Position numbers and translations under genes: made by a program. Below, piece after piece: positions 44,052 through 52,975 of a stretch of 64,000 nucleotides of DNA (position 1 is its first letter; every line of letters begins with the position of its first letter). Source of the stretch: Casp-alpha2 sp036337015 (lineage in GTDB: Bacteria; Pseudomonadota; Alphaproteobacteria; Rhodospirillales; Casp-alpha2); assembly GCA_036337015.1 (NCBI GenBank), contig JAYZEZ010000007.1, positions 434,001-498,000 on the forward strand. The letters run 5' to 3'. Under the pieces are notes generated by a model. The model searched no databases, was not told the origin of the DNA, and worked only from the letters and a program-made list of their open reading frames with translations.

Positions 44052-45223
44052 TACACGCCAAAAGCTGACTTTAATTCATCAATTAAATCAGTCTTCTCCC
44101 AAGAAAAACCCCCATCATCATCTACTATACGACCAAAATGGCCATACGCTGACGTACGAGCATAAATTGGTCGGCTAAGGTTAAGGTGTTCGCGTATTCC
44201 GCGAGGTGAAAGATCAACTAAGTCTTGTACAGTTTCCGACAAGCTCTCCTCGTCGACTTTTCCTGTTCCATGGGTATCAATATAGACTGACAGCGGCTTT
44301 GAAACGCCAATTGCGTAGGATAATTGTATAGTACATCGGCTTGCAAGCCCTGAAGCAACTATGTTTTTAGCCACATAACGGGCTGCATACGCAGCTGAAC
44401 GATCAACCTTAGTTGGGTCCTTGCCAGAAAATGCACCGCCGCCATGGGGCGCGGAACCACCATATGTATCGACTATAATTTTACGTCCTGTCAAACCACA
44501 ATCACCATCTGGGCCTCCAACAACAAATCTACCCGTGGGGTTAACATAAAAATTTTTCTCCTCACACATCCAACCATCAGGAAGCACACTAGAAACGTGC
44601 GGACGAACAATTTCACGTACAGCATCCTGATCTAAATCCTCTGAATGTTGTGTAGAAACAACGATTGAAGTGGCTTTAACCGGCATGCCATCAGCGTATA
44701 AAAGAGTAACCTGACTTTTAGAATCAGGCCCGATGCCCTGTATTAAACCTGAATGTCGGGCATCAGCGAGAGAGCGCAAGATCGCATGGGAATAATGAAT
44801 TGCAGCAGGCATTAAAACATCTGTTTCTTGACAAGCATATCCGAACATCAAACCCTGATCTCCTGCACCTTCGTCTTTATTTCCAGAAGCATCAACGCCT
44901 TGAGCTATATCGGTAGACTGAGAATGAACATGTATTTCAACATTTGCTTTTTGCCAATGAAACCCTTCTTGCTCATAACCTATATCCTTAATTGCCATAC
45001 GTGCTGTATTTTCAAGAATATCCGTTGTAATAGAATCTGGGCCACGAACCTCTCCTGCTAGAACCACTCGATTTGTTGTGCACAAAGTCTCGACCGCAAC
45101 TCTTGATAGGGGATCAGCACTGAGAAATTCATCAACAACTGCATCGGATATGCGATCACTTATTTTATCAGGATGTCCTTCAGAAACTGATTCACTGGTG
45201 AACAGAAAGTTTTGTAAGCTCAT
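44051..45223 (-). CDS. metK: S-adenosylmethionine synthetase
   Basis: MetK makes SAM from methionine and ATP. The 390 residues show FTSESVSEGHPDKISDRISDA near the N terminus, GAGDQGLMFGYACQET near 120, GGPDGDCGLTGRKIIVDTYGG near 233 (in part) and GGGAFSGKDPTKVDRSAAYA near 256. GAGAGGG provides a Shine-Dalgarno sequence about eight bases before the ATG. The 218-base leader contains a pseudoknot-capable hairpin that may be a SAM riboswitch. In several alphaproteobacteria a helix-turn-helix regulator gene sits between lnt and metK; here it is missing. Confidence 0.97.
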   Translation of the reverse strand: MSLQNFLFTSESVSEGHPDKISDRISDAVVDEFLSADPLSRVAVETLCTTNRVVLAGEVRGPDSITTDILENTARMAIKDIGYEQEGFHWQKANVEIHVHSQSTDIAQGVDASGNKDEGAGDQGLMFGYACQETDVLMPAAIHYSHAILRSLADARHSGLIQGIGPDSKSQVTLLYADGMPVKATSIVVSTQHSEDLDQDAVREIVRPHVSSVLPDGWMCEEKNFYVNPTGRFVVGGPDGDCGLTGRKIIVDTYGGSAPHGGGAFSGKDPTKVDRSAAYAARYVAKNIVASGLASRCTIQLSYAIGVSKPLSVYIDTHGTGKVDEESLSETVQDLVDLSPRGIREHLNLSRPIYARTSAYGHFGRIVDDDGGFSWEKTDLIDELKSAFGV

Positions 45224-45293
45224 TTAAATATCCCTCTCAACTCGTTTTAAGTAAAATTGAACCGAGGGCCATAACTAATCAAATTTGTAATAA

Positions 45294-45347
45294 GCCCACT
45301 TAGTGCCATTTTTTTCGTGGTGGTCAAGTAGTTTAAATCCTTCCACG
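45294..45347 (-). promoter_or_regulatory. Candidate SAM-II/SAM-V-like riboswitch upstream of metK
   Basis: On the minus strand CGTGG (45347-45343) pairs with CCACG (45320-45316) around a 22-base loop. The loop contains GGATTTAAACTACTTGACC. Seven loop bases CUACUUG (45331-45325) can pair with UAAGUGG (45302-45296) downstream of the stem, giving an H-type pseudoknot with an A-rich linker. A hairpin with pseudoknotted loop, a GATTT-A-CTTG loop and a GC-CTAA-type 3' strand are features I recall for SAM-II and SAM-V aptamers, and metK is a known target gene. The 3' strand's GGGC could alternatively pair with GCCC at 45269-45266, a possible switch. The resemblance is from memory; no covariance search was run. 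Confidence 0.5.
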
Positions 45348-45441
45348 TATCACCAAATTTAGGTGAACTTATTTAGACTTTTCGCAAGGTTTCAACAAAG
45401 CGTCAAGGATTTTTAAGAAAATAGAGTTGGAAAAAAATTAA

Positions 45442-47031
45442 CTACCCACTATTGATAGGCGTTTTTTGTCGTAAAACTAATCCCCCCCAGAAAGTAAGCA
45501 AGAGAAGAAATACTGTAATGCCATTACCAAATCGTGAGTATAATGTTTGGCCACCTAAGGCAGCTGGCAATTTGCTATCTAGAATGCCTTCTTGTCCAAG
45601 GCCAAGTTTAGCTATAATGCGACCATAACCATCAACTACTCCTGATATACCAGTATTGGCAACTCTTACCAAAGGTAACCCCTCTTCTACACTACGCAAT
45701 CGAGCGGCAGCAAAATGTTGATATGGGCCAGATGTTCTTCCAAACCAGCCATCATTTGTAATATTTAAAATCCAAGAAGGTCTTTCATTGGCTACTACCC
45801 GACTAGAAAAAATCACCTCGTAACAAATTACAATAGAGACTGGGGGCAAGCCGGTAAGTTTTAAGGTCTGCAATCCCGGGCCAGAAGAAAAATCATGCCG
45901 TCCAGAAGTTAACTTTTTAACAGAAAGAAAATCACGAAATGGAACATATTCGCCAAAAGGAACCAGATGAAATTTATCATAATGTGCAACTATTTTCCCC
46001 TGAGGGGTAATAGCAAGCAAGCTATTCCATAAACGCTGACTTAAACCTTCTTTGGAATTAGATCGCGGGGCACCAGCTAAAAGCAGTCCACCTGGTGGGA
46101 CTGCCATCCCTAAAGTTTTTGCAAGACCTGGCGTTTTCTCAACAATAAATGGAACTGCTGTTTCCGCCCAAATGACATGTGTTGGCGCCTGACCAGTTTT
46201 CGCAATTTCCCTACTCATTGTTAATTGTTTAATAACGTGGCTTCGACGTAATTCCGGCTTCCATTTCAAGGCTTGAGAAATATTAGGCTGTACAAGCCTC
46301 AAATTAACGTTGGGAACAATTTCTTCGTTCGCTTGCGATAACCTTCCAACTCCTGCTAACCAAATCAAGAAAATAACAAAATAAGATATCACAACAGATG
46401 GCCAACGTTCTACTGATTCTAAAAGAAATAATGGCACCAACGCCACAATAACGGCGAGTAGAGATAACCCATAAACACCAGTAACAGAGGCTAATTGAAT
46501 CATAGGGACCGATAAAACCCAAACGGAACCCATAGAATTCCATGGAAAGCCAGTTAACACCCATTCACGACTCCATTCAAACGCCACCCATAAAGCAGAA
46601 AAAACAAGGATACGGCCTAGAGTGATCAGCTTATATTTGTTGAAAATCCATTTGCTAGTTAATGTCGCCATAGCTGGAAATAGAGCCATAAAACCCGCTA
46701 TACCAGGAACAACAACTGGAGCTAATAATCCGTATTTTTCCGCATCAACAAAAAAAGAAAGACCTATCCAATATAAACCTGCGATAGAATAACCAAAGCC
46801 GAACCACCAACCATCTGCAAATACTTTAATTGGGGTATAAAATAAGTCATTGTCTTCAATAACCGACAATAATCCGCAGAAAGCTGGGACTAGCAAAGGT
46901 AATAAATACAATGGTGGTAAAGCTAGCGCCGCCATTATACCAAGTGCGCTTAATACGGTCCAACGTCGCCAACCTGCTAAATTTCTCAAACAGATTTTAA
47001 TAGAATTTAGGGAAAATATTAACTTAGTCAT
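45442..47031 (-). CDS. lnt: Apolipoprotein N-acyltransferase
   Basis: An inner-membrane nitrilase-family enzyme that N-acylates the cysteine of lipoproteins. About 6-8 hydrophobic segments occupy residues 25-215. The periplasmic nitrilase domain has the catalytic Glu in VIWAETAVPF near residue 285, Lys in HYDKFHLVPFGEYVPF near 353 and Cys in SIVICYEVIFSS near 405, followed by ILNITNDGWFGRTSGPYQH near 432. The C terminus has a final membrane helix. It overlaps the corC stop by four bases. The length, 529, is normal. Confidence 0.95.
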   Translation of the reverse strand: MTKLIFSLNSIKICLRNLAGWRRWTVLSALGIMAALALPPLYLLPLLVPAFCGLLSVIEDNDLFYTPIKVFADGWWFGFGYSIAGLYWIGLSFFVDAEKYGLLAPVVVPGIAGFMALFPAMATLTSKWIFNKYKLITLGRILVFSALWVAFEWSREWVLTGFPWNSMGSVWVLSVPMIQLASVTGVYGLSLLAVIVALVPLFLLESVERWPSVVISYFVIFLIWLAGVGRLSQANEEIVPNVNLRLVQPNISQALKWKPELRRSHVIKQLTMSREIAKTGQAPTHVIWAETAVPFIVEKTPGLAKTLGMAVPPGGLLLAGAPRSNSKEGLSQRLWNSLLAITPQGKIVAHYDKFHLVPFGEYVPFRDFLSVKKLTSGRHDFSSGPGLQTLKLTGLPPVSIVICYEVIFSSRVVANERPSWILNITNDGWFGRTSGPYQHFAAARLRSVEEGLPLVRVANTGISGVVDGYGRIIAKLGLGQEGILDSKLPAALGGQTLYSRFGNGITVFLLLLTFWGGLVLRQKTPINSG

Positions 47032-47930
47032 TCCCCTTTTAATTCTTTGCTAGTTAATCTTGGAGAGCCAAGAATACGAAGACTTTTTATGCGACGCGGA
47101 TCTGCATCAATGACTTCAAATTCAATGCCTGATGTATGTCGGATCAACTCACCACGAATAGGCACTCGACCTGCAAGTGAAAATACTAGGCCACCTAAAG
47201 TATCGATATCCTCACCATCTGTTATTGTTAAATTTGCCCCAAGCTCTGTTTCCAAAAGATCAATAGGAAAACGTGCATCAGCGTCAAAGCTACCATCCGC
47301 ATTACATATAAGTCGTGGATCATTATCCTGATGGTGTTCGTCTTCTATCTCACCAACTATTTCCTCTACCAAATCTTCAATTGTTACAAGACCATCAACG
47401 CCACCAAATTCGTCAACTACAAGCGCCATGTGCGATCTCTTAGCCCTCATCTCTAGCAAAAGTTCAAGAACTTGCATTGAAGGTGATACAAACAAAATTT
47501 TTCTCTGAATGTTTTTTAACGAAAAACTATCCTCACGCCCACTCCAAGCTAAAACATCTTTAATATGCACCATACCAACAGCATCATCTAAATTTTCCCC
47601 ATATACGGGAAGTCGAGAGTGATTATCCTTTGTTAGAACGTCAGTTACTTCTATTAGAGTCGCATCAACGCTAATTCCAGTGATATCAGCCCTAGGAACC
47701 ATAACATCACGAATAGTACGACTTCTAAGTTCCAAAATATTTGCTAGTAACGTGCGTTCATCATCATCAATAGGGGTTTCAGCTTCTTCACGCTCTTCTA
47801 TTAATTCTTCCAGAACATCACGAGCATTCGTATCACCTTTGGACGCCCCTAAAAGACCGCGCACCCAGCTAAGCAAACTGGAGCCCTCCCCCTTTACGGA
47901 AGGTTGATTAGGTGTTTTTTCATCTATCAT
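47028..47930 (-). CDS. corC: CBS-domain protein of the CorC/HlyC family
   Basis: A soluble protein of 300 residues with two CBS domains (about 75-200; signature RDVMVPRADITGI near 74) and a C-terminal CorC/HlyC transporter-associated domain (about 215-290). It lacks the N-terminal membrane domain of the larger CNNM/HlyC proteins. CorC has been linked to magnesium/cobalt handling, but the job of the short form is not well settled. It overlaps ybeY upstream and lnt downstream by four bases each, so all three are coupled. Confidence 0.87.
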   Translation of the reverse strand: MIDEKTPNQPSVKGEGSSLLSWVRGLLGASKGDTNARDVLEELIEEREEAETPIDDDERTLLANILELRSRTIRDVMVPRADITGISVDATLIEVTDVLTKDNHSRLPVYGENLDDAVGMVHIKDVLAWSGREDSFSLKNIQRKILFVSPSMQVLELLLEMRAKRSHMALVVDEFGGVDGLVTIEDLVEEIVGEIEDEHHQDNDPRLICNADGSFDADARFPIDLLETELGANLTITDGEDIDTLGGLVFSLAGRVPIRGELIRHTSGIEFEVIDADPRRIKSLRILGSPRLTSKELKGE

Positions 47931-48475
47931 GGACCGGAACTACCCTTGAAACCCCTAGATTGATAGGGGTTAGCAATATTAAGTTTTTGCAAAATATCAA
48001 TTTCTATTGTTTCCATAATATCTGCATCAGAGGAGCCTTCGTGATCAAAACCTAACAGATGTAACATACCATGAACGACCAAATGGCATAAATGATCTCT
48101 TAAGCTCTTACCTTCAACGATAGCCTCGTTAACAACGGTCTCATAAGCAATAATTATATCACCCAACAAAATTGGAAAGTTTCTATGAGGTGTTTTCTTA
48201 TTTCCCGTTGGGAACGAAAGCACGTTAGTTGGCTCATTGCGGTTTAGATATTCATGATTAAGGCTTTTAATCAGATTGTTATCAGCAAGCATTATACTCA
48301 CTTCTATCATATTTTGATCCATTCCAGCCCTAGTCATCAAACAAGCAGCTTTACAGGCATTTTTCGTCAATTTTACCACATCCGGCAATGCGTCTTCCCA
48401 ATAAGAACAACCAATTAAGACATCAATTTGCAAATTTCTATATGTAAGTTCAGGCAGTATCTCCTTATTCTTCAT
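47927..48475 (-). CDS. ybeY: Endoribonuclease YbeY
   Basis: A zinc-dependent RNase involved in 16S rRNA 3'-end maturation and ribosome quality control. The motif LVVHGMLHLLGFDH near residue 140 supplies the three histidines of the family (HGxLHLxGxDH). The central LNHEYLNRNEPTNVLSFP near 78 is the second conserved block. The 182-residue length is near family size. It overlaps corC by four bases. The N-terminal 35 residues are variable and the start may be slightly off. Confidence 0.94.
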   Translation of the reverse strand: MKNKEILPELTYRNLQIDVLIGCSYWEDALPDVVKLTKNACKAACLMTRAGMDQNMIEVSIMLADNNLIKSLNHEYLNRNEPTNVLSFPTGNKKTPHRNFPILLGDIIIAYETVVNEAIVEGKSLRDHLCHLVVHGMLHLLGFDHEGSSDADIMETIEIDILQKLNIANPYQSRGFKGSSGP

Positions 48476-48525
48476 AATTCATCCACATAATATAGAGCTT
48501 GTCCTTATATTTTCTGACTGCCGTA

Positions 48526-49479
48526 TTACACCTTAGGTTTCTGAAGATAACCTTTTTCATCATAAGCACTCACTATCCTGCTTACCAAAGGGTGGCGTAC
48601 TACATCAGCATTTGTAAATCTAATAAAAGAAATTCCTTCCACACCATTTAAGGTTTCCATTGCATCAAGTAGACCAGATCCAACCCCATTAGGTAGATCC
48701 ACTTGAGACAAGTCTCCAGTAACAACCATTGTTGAATTCTCACCCAATCTTGTCAAAAACATCTTCATTTGAACAGCCGTTGTGTTTTGAGCTTCGTCTA
48801 AAATAACGCAAGCGTTAGTTAAAGTACGCCCTCGCATAAAAGCTAATGGTGCCACTTCAATATCCCCTCTTTCCATACGCTTGACCAATTTACTAGCTGG
48901 CATCGTATCGTGCAGAGCATCAAAAAGAGGTCTAAGATAAGGATCAACTTTGTCACGCATATCACCTGGAAGAAAGCCCAATTGTTCGCCTGCCTCAACT
49001 GCCGGACGCGATAAAATAATACGGTCAACTTTACCTTTGATTAAACTCTCTGACGCTTTGGCTACAGCTAAATATGTCTTACCTGTACCTGCCGGACCTT
49101 CACCAAAAACAAGGTTTGAACCATCTATCATTCTTAAATAATCTGCTTGCGTCGGTGTACGTGGTGATATTTGGCATTTTTGCGTTTTTATAGTAATGCC
49201 TAAATCACCTATATCACCATTCGGTGCCTTAGCCATTCGTAAAATTGATTCTACTACTTCTAGCCCTACTTCTTTCCCCTCCTTCAAACGACTGTACAAC
49301 CCCACAAAAACTTGTTTCGTCTTCTCGACCGCATCTGCAGTACCCACAATTACAATTTCATTACCGCGCACATCAATAGACACATCCATTTCCTGTTCGA
49401 TTCGAGCTAAGTTACAGTGATGAAATCCAAATAATTGCTGGACTAAAGAGTTATCTTCAAAAATCATTTTAGCATTCAT
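48526..49479 (-). CDS. PhoH-like ATPase
   Basis: A PhoH-family NTPase (PhoL/YbeZ type), 317 residues. The N-terminal part (about 1-100) is a small KH-like region, then Walker A GPAGTGKTYLAVAKA near 134, RPAVEAGEQLGFLPGDMRDKV near 160 (the diagnostic PhoH block, shown partly), Walker B ACVILDEAQNTT near 223 and GDLSQVDLPNG near 255. Its neighbours are miaB upstream (four-base overlap) and ybeY downstream, and in E. coli YbeZ partners YbeY. Function in RNA metabolism is inferred from this. Confidence 0.93.
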   Translation of the reverse strand: MNAKMIFEDNSLVQQLFGFHHCNLARIEQEMDVSIDVRGNEIVIVGTADAVEKTKQVFVGLYSRLKEGKEVGLEVVESILRMAKAPNGDIGDLGITIKTQKCQISPRTPTQADYLRMIDGSNLVFGEGPAGTGKTYLAVAKASESLIKGKVDRIILSRPAVEAGEQLGFLPGDMRDKVDPYLRPLFDALHDTMPASKLVKRMERGDIEVAPLAFMRGRTLTNACVILDEAQNTTAVQMKMFLTRLGENSTMVVTGDLSQVDLPNGVGSGLLDAMETLNGVEGISFIRFTNADVVRHPLVSRIVSAYDEKGYLQKPKV

Positions 49480-50876
49480 AACAGGCCCTCCTTGCCAATT
49501 ACACCTGCCAAACTATTTGCGTGACCACTGGTAATTTTAAGCTCAACTATTGACCCCACATTTAGACCCATTCCATTGACATGGACCGCTTGCATATAAG
49601 GGCTTCGTCCAACCAACTGTCCTGAGATGCGTCCAGGACGGTCTAATAACACTTCTAGTGTTCTGCCAATACAGGATTGGTTAAATTCAAGTTGCTGTTT
49701 ATTGAGAATCTCTTGTAGCAAACCTAGGCGCTCTGTTTTAAGAGATTCAGGAACTTGATGATTTAACAATGCTGCGGGAGTACCTGGACGGGAGCTATAT
49801 TTAAAAGAATATGCTTGAGCGAATCCTATTTCTTTAATCATATTAATAGTTGCTTTAAAATCAGCATCCGTTTCACCGGGAAACCCAACAATAAAGTCAG
49901 AAGACAAAACTAAATCTGGCCTAGCCTCCCGCAAACGATCAACCAACCTGCGGTACTCATTTGCGCTATGTCTTCGGTTCATAGCCTTTAAAATTGAGTC
50001 CGAGCCTGATTGTATAGGTAAATGTATATATGGCATCAGCGCCGGCACATCTCTATGTGCTTCGATTAACTCTTCATCAACATCTGCAGGATAAGAAGTT
50101 GTATAACGAATTCGTTCAACTCCTTTAATTGAAGCTATCTCAGTGATTAATCGCCCCAATCCCCATACATTTTTTGAATGCCCTTTTTCGTAAACTTCCC
50201 CATGATAATTATTCACATTTTGGCCTAGCAAAACAATCTCTCGAACCCCTTGGGATGTTAAATTTGAAGCTTCAGCTAGAACATCAGCCACAGGCCTTGA
50301 ATATTCGGCTCCACGTGTATAGGGAACAACACAGAAGGTACAGAACTTATCACACCCTTCTTGCACTGTTAAAAAAGCCATACTCTTGGCGGCAAATTCA
50401 TAGGAGCCCACTGTCTCTTTCCTAACTTCGGGCAAGTAATCGAATTTAGGCTCAACTGGAAAGTCCGTATTTAAAACTTTACGATTTTTTGAATTTTTAT
50501 TTCCAAAACGACTAACGCGAGCGACCATTTCTGGAAGCCGGTGGTAGGATTGTGGGCCAAAAACAATGTCTACATACGGCGCACGATTCAGAATTTCTTC
50601 ACCCTCAGCCTGCGCAACACAACCAGCAACTGCTAGTATCATTTCATTGCCTTCATCTTCTCGCGCACGTTTTAATAAGGCGAGACGGCCAAGTTCAGAG
50701 TAAACCTTTTCTGCAGCTTTTTCTCTAATGTGACAGGTGTTGAGTATTACCATATCTGCACTGTCAGGAGTTTCTACAAGCCCAAAGCCCTGAAGTGATA
50801 AAATGTCGGCCATTCGATCCGAATCATAAACATTCATCTGACAGCCATAAGTTTTTATATGTAATTTTTTTACCAA
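49476..50876 (-). CDS. miaB: tRNA-2-methylthio-N6-dimethylallyladenosine synthase
   Basis: A radical-SAM methylthiotransferase that adds the methylthio group to i6A37. The N-terminal UPF0004 domain has KTYGCQMNVYDSDRMADIL and NTCHIREKAAEKVYSELG, giving the cysteines of the auxiliary cluster; the radical-SAM cluster motif is CDKFCTFCVVPYTRG near residue 168; a C-terminal TRAM domain starts near 395 with IGRTLEVLLDRPGR. The length, 466, is typical. It is the first of a coupled set with phoH. Confidence 0.96.
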   Translation of the reverse strand: MVKKLHIKTYGCQMNVYDSDRMADILSLQGFGLVETPDSADMVILNTCHIREKAAEKVYSELGRLALLKRAREDEGNEMILAVAGCVAQAEGEEILNRAPYVDIVFGPQSYHRLPEMVARVSRFGNKNSKNRKVLNTDFPVEPKFDYLPEVRKETVGSYEFAAKSMAFLTVQEGCDKFCTFCVVPYTRGAEYSRPVADVLAEASNLTSQGVREIVLLGQNVNNYHGEVYEKGHSKNVWGLGRLITEIASIKGVERIRYTTSYPADVDEELIEAHRDVPALMPYIHLPIQSGSDSILKAMNRRHSANEYRRLVDRLREARPDLVLSSDFIVGFPGETDADFKATINMIKEIGFAQAYSFKYSSRPGTPAALLNHQVPESLKTERLGLLQEILNKQQLEFNQSCIGRTLEVLLDRPGRISGQLVGRSPYMQAVHVNGMGLNVGSIVELKITSGHANSLAGVIGKEGLL

Positions 50877-50902
50877 GGCGGCACGGAGTTTCTGGACAAT
50901 TT

Positions 50903-51337
50903 TTATTCTTTATCAGAGTTAAATGGAACTCCAAAAAGCTCCAAACGATGACCAACCAATTTCAAACCATTCTTTTCTGCAACTTTAATCTGTAGTTCTT
51001 CAATCTCTTCGCTCTGAAACTCAATTATATCCCCAGTCTTGAGGTTTATTAAATGATCATGATGCTCATCTGAAACCTCTTCATAACGAGAGCGACCATC
51101 ACCGAAATCATGGCGATTTATAATATTAGCATCCTCAAATAATCTGACTGTACGATATACTGTTGCAATAGAAATACGGGGGTCAATTACGTGCGCGCGC
51201 CGATGGACTTCTTCAACATCAGGATGGTCATTAGCTTCTGACAAAACTTGAGAAATGACACGACGCTGGTCGGTCATTTTCAAACCTTTTTCAATACATA
51301 AACTTTCTATTTTACTTTCTAACGTATTGTCTGACAT
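50903..51337 (-). CDS. fur: Ferric uptake regulator (Fur family)
   Basis: A 144-residue Fur family regulator. The winged-helix domain has KMTDQRRVISQVLSEAN near residue 20 and ISIATVYRTVRLFEDANII near 55. The dimerisation/metal domain has DEHHDHLINLKTGDIIEF near 88. The two C-terminal CxxC zinc motifs of E. coli Fur are absent, as in many alphaproteobacterial Fur/Mur proteins, which respond to iron or manganese. Its place between mucR and miaB is common in the class. This is the second Fur-type regulator in the window, after irr. Confidence 0.88.
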   Translation of the reverse strand: MSDNTLESKIESLCIEKGLKMTDQRRVISQVLSEANDHPDVEEVHRRAHVIDPRISIATVYRTVRLFEDANIINRHDFGDGRSRYEEVSDEHHDHLINLKTGDIIEFQSEEIEELQIKVAEKNGLKLVGHRLELFGVPFNSDKE

Positions 51338-51376
51338 TTAATTCCCTAAAATTTAACAATAAAAGTAATATAGTAA

Positions 51377-51790
51377 CTATTGCTTTCTTTTTCTAGAGCT
51401 AGTTCCAAGTCCAGTCTTTTTTGCCAAATTACTTCTTTGTTTAGCATAATTCGGTGCAACCATTGGGTAATCAGGCAGTAGCCCCCAACGTTTACGATAT
51501 TCATCAGGAGTTAGATCATATGCTGTTTTTAAATGTCGTTTAAGCATTTTAAGTTTTTTACCATCTTCTAGACATATAATATAATCAGGAAAAATAGATT
51601 TTTTAACAGGTACTGCAGGACGAGGGCTTTCCGAAATCAGCTCATATGTGCCTACATCCGCTAGAGATTTATATACATCTTGAATAAGCTGAGACAATTC
51701 TCCGTGATCAACTGTATTGTTACCTGTGTGAGCAGATACTATTTCAGTGGTTAAGTCCAACAATTCACTTATATTAGGCTTATCATTCAT
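51377..51790 (-). CDS. MucR/Ros family transcriptional regulator
   Basis: A 137-residue alphaproteobacterial zinc-finger regulator. The C2H2-type motif is CLEDGKKLKMLKRHLKTAYDL (Cys near residue 77 and His near 90, with the second Cys replaced), followed by TPDEYRKRWGLLPDYPMVAP, which is diagnostic of Ros/MucR. The family controls exopolysaccharide, cell-cycle and virulence genes and binds AT-rich DNA as an oligomer. The first cysteine pair looks incomplete (only one Cys), as in some members with an altered zinc site. It lies 39 bases upstream of fur on the same strand. Confidence 0.9.
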   Translation of the reverse strand: MNDKPNISELLDLTTEIVSAHTGNNTVDHGELSQLIQDVYKSLADVGTYELISESPRPAVPVKKSIFPDYIICLEDGKKLKMLKRHLKTAYDLTPDEYRKRWGLLPDYPMVAPNYAKQRSNLAKKTGLGTSSRKRKQ

Positions 51791-51964
51791 CAGCTAATGT
51801 CCTGACTTAATTTTTGCCATCATGCATACTTTTTTAAAGTACTCTAAATACATTTCCTATTAAAATTAAACCACAAACCATATATAATGATAAAGAAATT
51901 ATAAATTTAAAATTATTTGGAAAATCCTAATTTTTCAAATTTGAACACAAAACAACCATGTATT

Positions 51965-52240
51965 ATGAAAAATTTGGTCAAACCTTTGAGTAATTATTCT
52001 ATAGATTTTTTTCTGGATATAACCGAAGAAATTTGTCCAATGACCTTTGTCAAAACAAAGCTACTAATAGAAAGCATGCAAGCAGGTCAAATTGCTGAAG
52101 TGCGATTAAAGGGGAGGGAGCCACTAGAAAATGTACCCCGATCCATCAAAGATCACGGCCATGATATAATTAGCCTAAAGGCAGAGCAGAAAATTCAATC
52201 CGCAGTTTGCATCCATCGACTAATCCTACGAAAAAATTAA
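51965..52240 (+). CDS. TusA/SirA-like sulfurtransferase family protein
   Basis: A 91-residue protein of the TusA fold. The core begins DFFLDITEEICPMTFVKTKL with the CPxxxxKxK motif (Cys24 from the chosen start), followed by IAEVRLKGREPLENVPRS and the C-terminal VCIHRLILRK. TusA proteins carry persulfide sulfur for thiolation and related steps. The frame is open back to TTG 51917, but the ATG at 51965 gives a normal family length. The gene ends with its TAA directly abutting the convergent tsaB stop. A sulfur donor or thiouridylase is not visible nearby; its partner is unknown. Confidence 0.82.
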   Translation: MKNLVKPLSNYSIDFFLDITEEICPMTFVKTKLLIESMQAGQIAEVRLKGREPLENVPRSIKDHGHDIISLKAEQKIQSAVCIHRLILRKN

Positions 52241-52972
52241 CTAGGGTCTTAAGCTTCCACTATTTTTTGGCAAAGTTGCATCAGGCGGCCTTATATACAA
52301 AGGCTGCAAAGAACCTAATGCCATACCTGCAACAAATTTATTAATTGCTATTGCAGCCATGCCTCTAGCATCAGTATGAAAAGCAACATTTCCATTAATT
52401 ACTTCCACACCAGATTCTATTAAAAAATCCATTGCTCGGCCAGTTGCATCACCAGTAATGACAACCCTATTTTTTAAGCTTTTTGCTCTAGACAATCTAC
52501 TTTTTACAAAATCAGCTAAGTTTTGAGGTAATATAGCTTTTGGTCTACCCAAAGGCTGCCATCCTGGCTTATCTGTTTCTATAATAAAAGTCTGTGCATA
52601 AATATCATTACGCTTAGTATCAATTAGAGCCAAATTACATGCGTCATCATACTCAGTAAAAGAGATACCATTAGCAATCAATTCCAAAGTGGAAACACCC
52701 ACGCATACCAAATCACTTGCAATAGATATCCCTTGTGCTGCAGCTAGACCAACTCGAAGCCCAGTAAATCCTCCTGGCCCATTAGTAACAGCCAAAAGGT
52801 CTAAATCGGAAAACTTAAATCCTGATTCTGCTAATACATCACCAATCATCCCCATTAAATGTTCTGCATGACCACGCACCATTGCTTGATGTCTATAAGC
52901 AATAATTTTATTTTTTTGCCAAACAGCTGCTGAACAGGATGAATTCGCAGTATCAAAGGCTAAAACTTTCAT
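52241..52972 (-). CDS. tsaB: tRNA threonylcarbamoyladenosine modification protein TsaB
   Basis: A universal t6A37 factor, an ASKHA-fold partner of TsaD. The 243-residue protein starts VLAFDTANSSCSAAVWQ, then HAEHLMGMIGDVLAESG near residue 34 and AVTNGPGGFTGLRVGLAAA near 62, the most conserved block of the family. The N-terminal domain is complete and the C-terminal half is variable, as usual. In many alphaproteobacteria rimI follows tsaB; here a convergent TusA-like gene lies there instead. Spacing to the upstream nitroreductase is only three bases. Confidence 0.92.
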   Translation of the reverse strand: MKVLAFDTANSSCSAAVWQKNKIIAYRHQAMVRGHAEHLMGMIGDVLAESGFKFSDLDLLAVTNGPGGFTGLRVGLAAAQGISIASDLVCVGVSTLELIANGISFTEYDDACNLALIDTKRNDIYAQTFIIETDKPGWQPLGRPKAILPQNLADFVKSRLSRAKSLKNRVVITGDATGRAMDFLIESGVEVINGNVAFHTDARGMAAIAINKFVAGMALGSLQPLYIRPPDATLPKNSGSLRP

Positions 52973-52975
52973 TAT

